Assembly (NCBI GenBank): GCA_040954595.2
Contig: CM082583.2
Span: 9,982,001 to 10,046,000, forward strand
Reading direction: 5' to 3'
From: Balanoglossus misakiensis
Lineage: Eukaryota; Hemichordata
Length of the DNA stretch: 64,000 nt
In this document: positions 62,576 through 64,000 of the stretch, piece after piece
Layout of the letters: each line of letters begins with the position of its first letter
Position numbering within the stretch: position 1 is the first letter of the stretch
Made by a program: the position numbers and the translations under genes
The notes under the pieces: generated by a model
Told to the model about the DNA's origin: nothing
The model's database searches: none
What the model saw: only the letters and a program-made list of their open reading frames with translations

Positions 62576-62773
62576 GGACAGGTCAGTTTCTTCGGCGGGG
62601 TGGGTGGGTGGGTTCGACTTCGTGGATATCAGAAATGGACTGACCCTGCCCTCATTGAAAGTGAGTGGTGGTTGACCATCCTGGTGACCCCTATCACCCA
62701 ATTCCAAGACAGGGTGACCCCTAATGAATCCACCAATCCAATGGCACCCCATATGAAGAAACTGACATGTCCC
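62576..62773. mobile_element. MITE copy 1 in UNC13 intron (198 bp)
   Basis: Ends GGGACAGGTCAGTTTCTTC and GAAGAAACTGACATGTCCC are inverted. It is flanked by CAA and TAA, consistent with a 3-bp target duplication with one change. It is a sister of the element at 62934-63123. Confidence 0.85.
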
Positions 62774-62873
62774 TAAGGATGCATCAATCTTTATACCAGC
62801 CCAACATGGTTGTAAATTTAACCTCCTTTTATTTTGTTGACTATAATATTATGGAATATGCATTCACACACAG

Positions 62874-63152
62874 TAGCACTTGCCATGGTTCAGTCCAAAC
62901 CATTAGTTTTCTATAGTAAGGTTGGACTTCTAAGGGACTGGTCAGTTTTTTCAGCCGGGGATGGGGGTGGATTGTATTTTGTGGATATCCAAAAGTGACT
63001 GACCTCCGTCAAACATGGAAAAGTGGGTGACACCTCAGTGACCCCATCACCCATTTCTAAAATAGGGTGACCTCCCACATGAATCTCTCCCCCCCCCCCC
63101 CGCCAAAGAAACTGACCAGTCCCTAAAGAGGGAACTAGGGGTGAAAGGTTAA
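62874..63152. mobile_element. Old 93-bp-type MITE interrupted by a second MITE
   Basis: The segments 62874-62933 and 63127-63152 together reproduce, in reverse orientation, the element at 48921-49013 (shared GGTTCAGTCCAAACC, GTAAGGTTGGAC and GAGGGAACT blocks, end GGTTAA). The 190-bp insertion lies between. The left end near 62874 is eroded. Confidence 0.85.
62934..63123. mobile_element. MITE copy 2 (190 bp), PIF/Harbinger-like, nested
   Basis: Ends GGGACTGGTCAGTTTTTTC and GAAACTGACCAGTCCC; TAA at 62931-62933 is repeated at 63124-63126. Comparison with the uninterrupted copy at 48921-49013 confirms TAA as the target. A three-base TAA duplication is typical of PIF/Harbinger elements; the family assignment is inferred. 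Confidence 0.88.
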
Positions 63153-63229
63153 GTTATATTAAACCCAAGTACTGCTATTGTTTTTCATGCAGTTATGATC
63201 AAAGTGTATACAAGATCATTACTGGTAAT

Positions 63230-63730
63230 ACCGGAAATTTTCGTGAACGGTAAATTTTCGCGAACTCCGCGAGAGCCGAAAAAAACGCGAAAATAAAAGT
63301 TGCGTAAAAATGTTTTTTGGAGTTACATACGAGAATGCGTAAATTAATCGTCACGTAACTTTCGCGAAAATTTATGCTTGCGAAAATTTCCCGTTTTACA
63401 ATTTTGGAGTTCCATACAAGAATGCGTAAATTAATCGTCGCGTAACAGTTGCCGCTCGTGATATCGCGAAAATTTACGCTTGTGAAAATTTCCCGTTTTA
63501 CAATATATTTCATATTATAAGCAAGAAATGTTGTCGTAATATACATACTGTAAACCGGGAAATTTTTGCGACAGGAAATTTACACGATAGAGCGGCAACC
63601 ATTACGTGACGATCAATTTTCGCATTTCAAATTTCACTAACTCCATTGTTATCTCTGAAATTTTTTTTTACGAAGTTCTCGGAAATTTCTTGATCTCAAA
63701 GTTTTTTCCGTTTTACAGTAAATTCCTGTC
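63230..63730. repeat. Foldback / tandem repeat cluster
   Basis: Two imperfect tandem copies of about 90-100 bp (about 63314-63402 and 63403-63503) share GGAGTT, AATGCGTAAATTAATCG and CGAAAATTTCCCGTTTTACA-like blocks. An inverted partner begins at about 63546 (ACTGTAAACCGGGAAATTT). The arrangement looks like a further MITE family with internal duplication. Confidence 0.7.
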
Positions 63731-64000
63731 GTTTTACAGTAAATTCCTGCTTTAATACTGAAAAATTAAATATCTACTAGTGATGTGAAACATTTATGCT
63801 ATTAAAAATCATTGCAGAAATGGCCACTGTACTGAAAACAGAAATGCCAAATGCATACTCTACATAATAATACTATATCAGACTACCAAGAAATTGAAAA
63901 TTAACGGTTTTATGTATCCTGTATACCCTCATTCATAAGAATTCATTTTTGAGAAGTCAGTAAAACTGTCCACGAACAGTTTTTATTGGTATTAGTGACG

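Noticed and set aside
1-64000. A CRISPR array or bacterial operon
   Set aside because: The sequence is intron-rich animal DNA; no regularly spaced repeats of that type exist.

Overview
This is animal nuclear DNA. Every gene is split by spliceosomal introns with GT-AG borders (one intron is AT-AC), polyadenylation signals follow the stop codons, and short non-autonomous DNA transposons lie in the introns. The gene content suggests an invertebrate, most probably an invertebrate deuterostome such as a lancelet or acorn worm. The reasons are a sodium-channel-like gene of the Nav2/DSC1 type, which vertebrates lack, a selenocysteine deiodinase, and the vertebrate-like neighbourhood FST-NDUFS4-ARL15. 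The species cannot be named from the sequence alone.

Layout. 1-6901: no recognisable exon; the missing N-terminal exon(s) of the channel should lie here or upstream. 6902-22507 (+): a four-domain voltage-gated cation channel in 26 exons, with selectivity filter D-E-E-A, a minor-spliceosome AT-AC intron, an 18-nt microexon and a 553-bp foldback transposon in an intron. 22508-33154: about 10.6 kb with no gene seen. 33155-43655 (+): follistatin in six exons. 45542-46865 (+): an iodothyronine-deiodinase-family selenoprotein with an in-frame TGA (selenocysteine) at the catalytic position. 47731-49206 (+): NDUFS4 of mitochondrial complex I. 52736-51333 (-): ARL15, an atypical ARF-like GTPase. 53591-57199 (+): an RNF126/RNF115-type RING-H2 E3 ligase. 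57200-61763: no gene seen. 61764 to beyond the window (+): the 5' end of an UNC13/Munc13 gene with its N-terminal C2A domain.

The genes do not form one pathway. The notable relationship is positional. Follistatin, NDUFS4 and ARL15 keep the order and strands (+,+,-) that I recall for human chromosome 5q11.2, with a deiodinase gene between FST and NDUFS4. NDUFS4 and ARL15 converge; ARL15 and the RNF126-like gene diverge from a shared interval of about 0.85 kb. Exon borders were placed by hand from reading frame, splice signals and remembered family alignments. The coding phases join without a frameshift in all six gene models that reach a stop codon, and across the three UNC13 exons.
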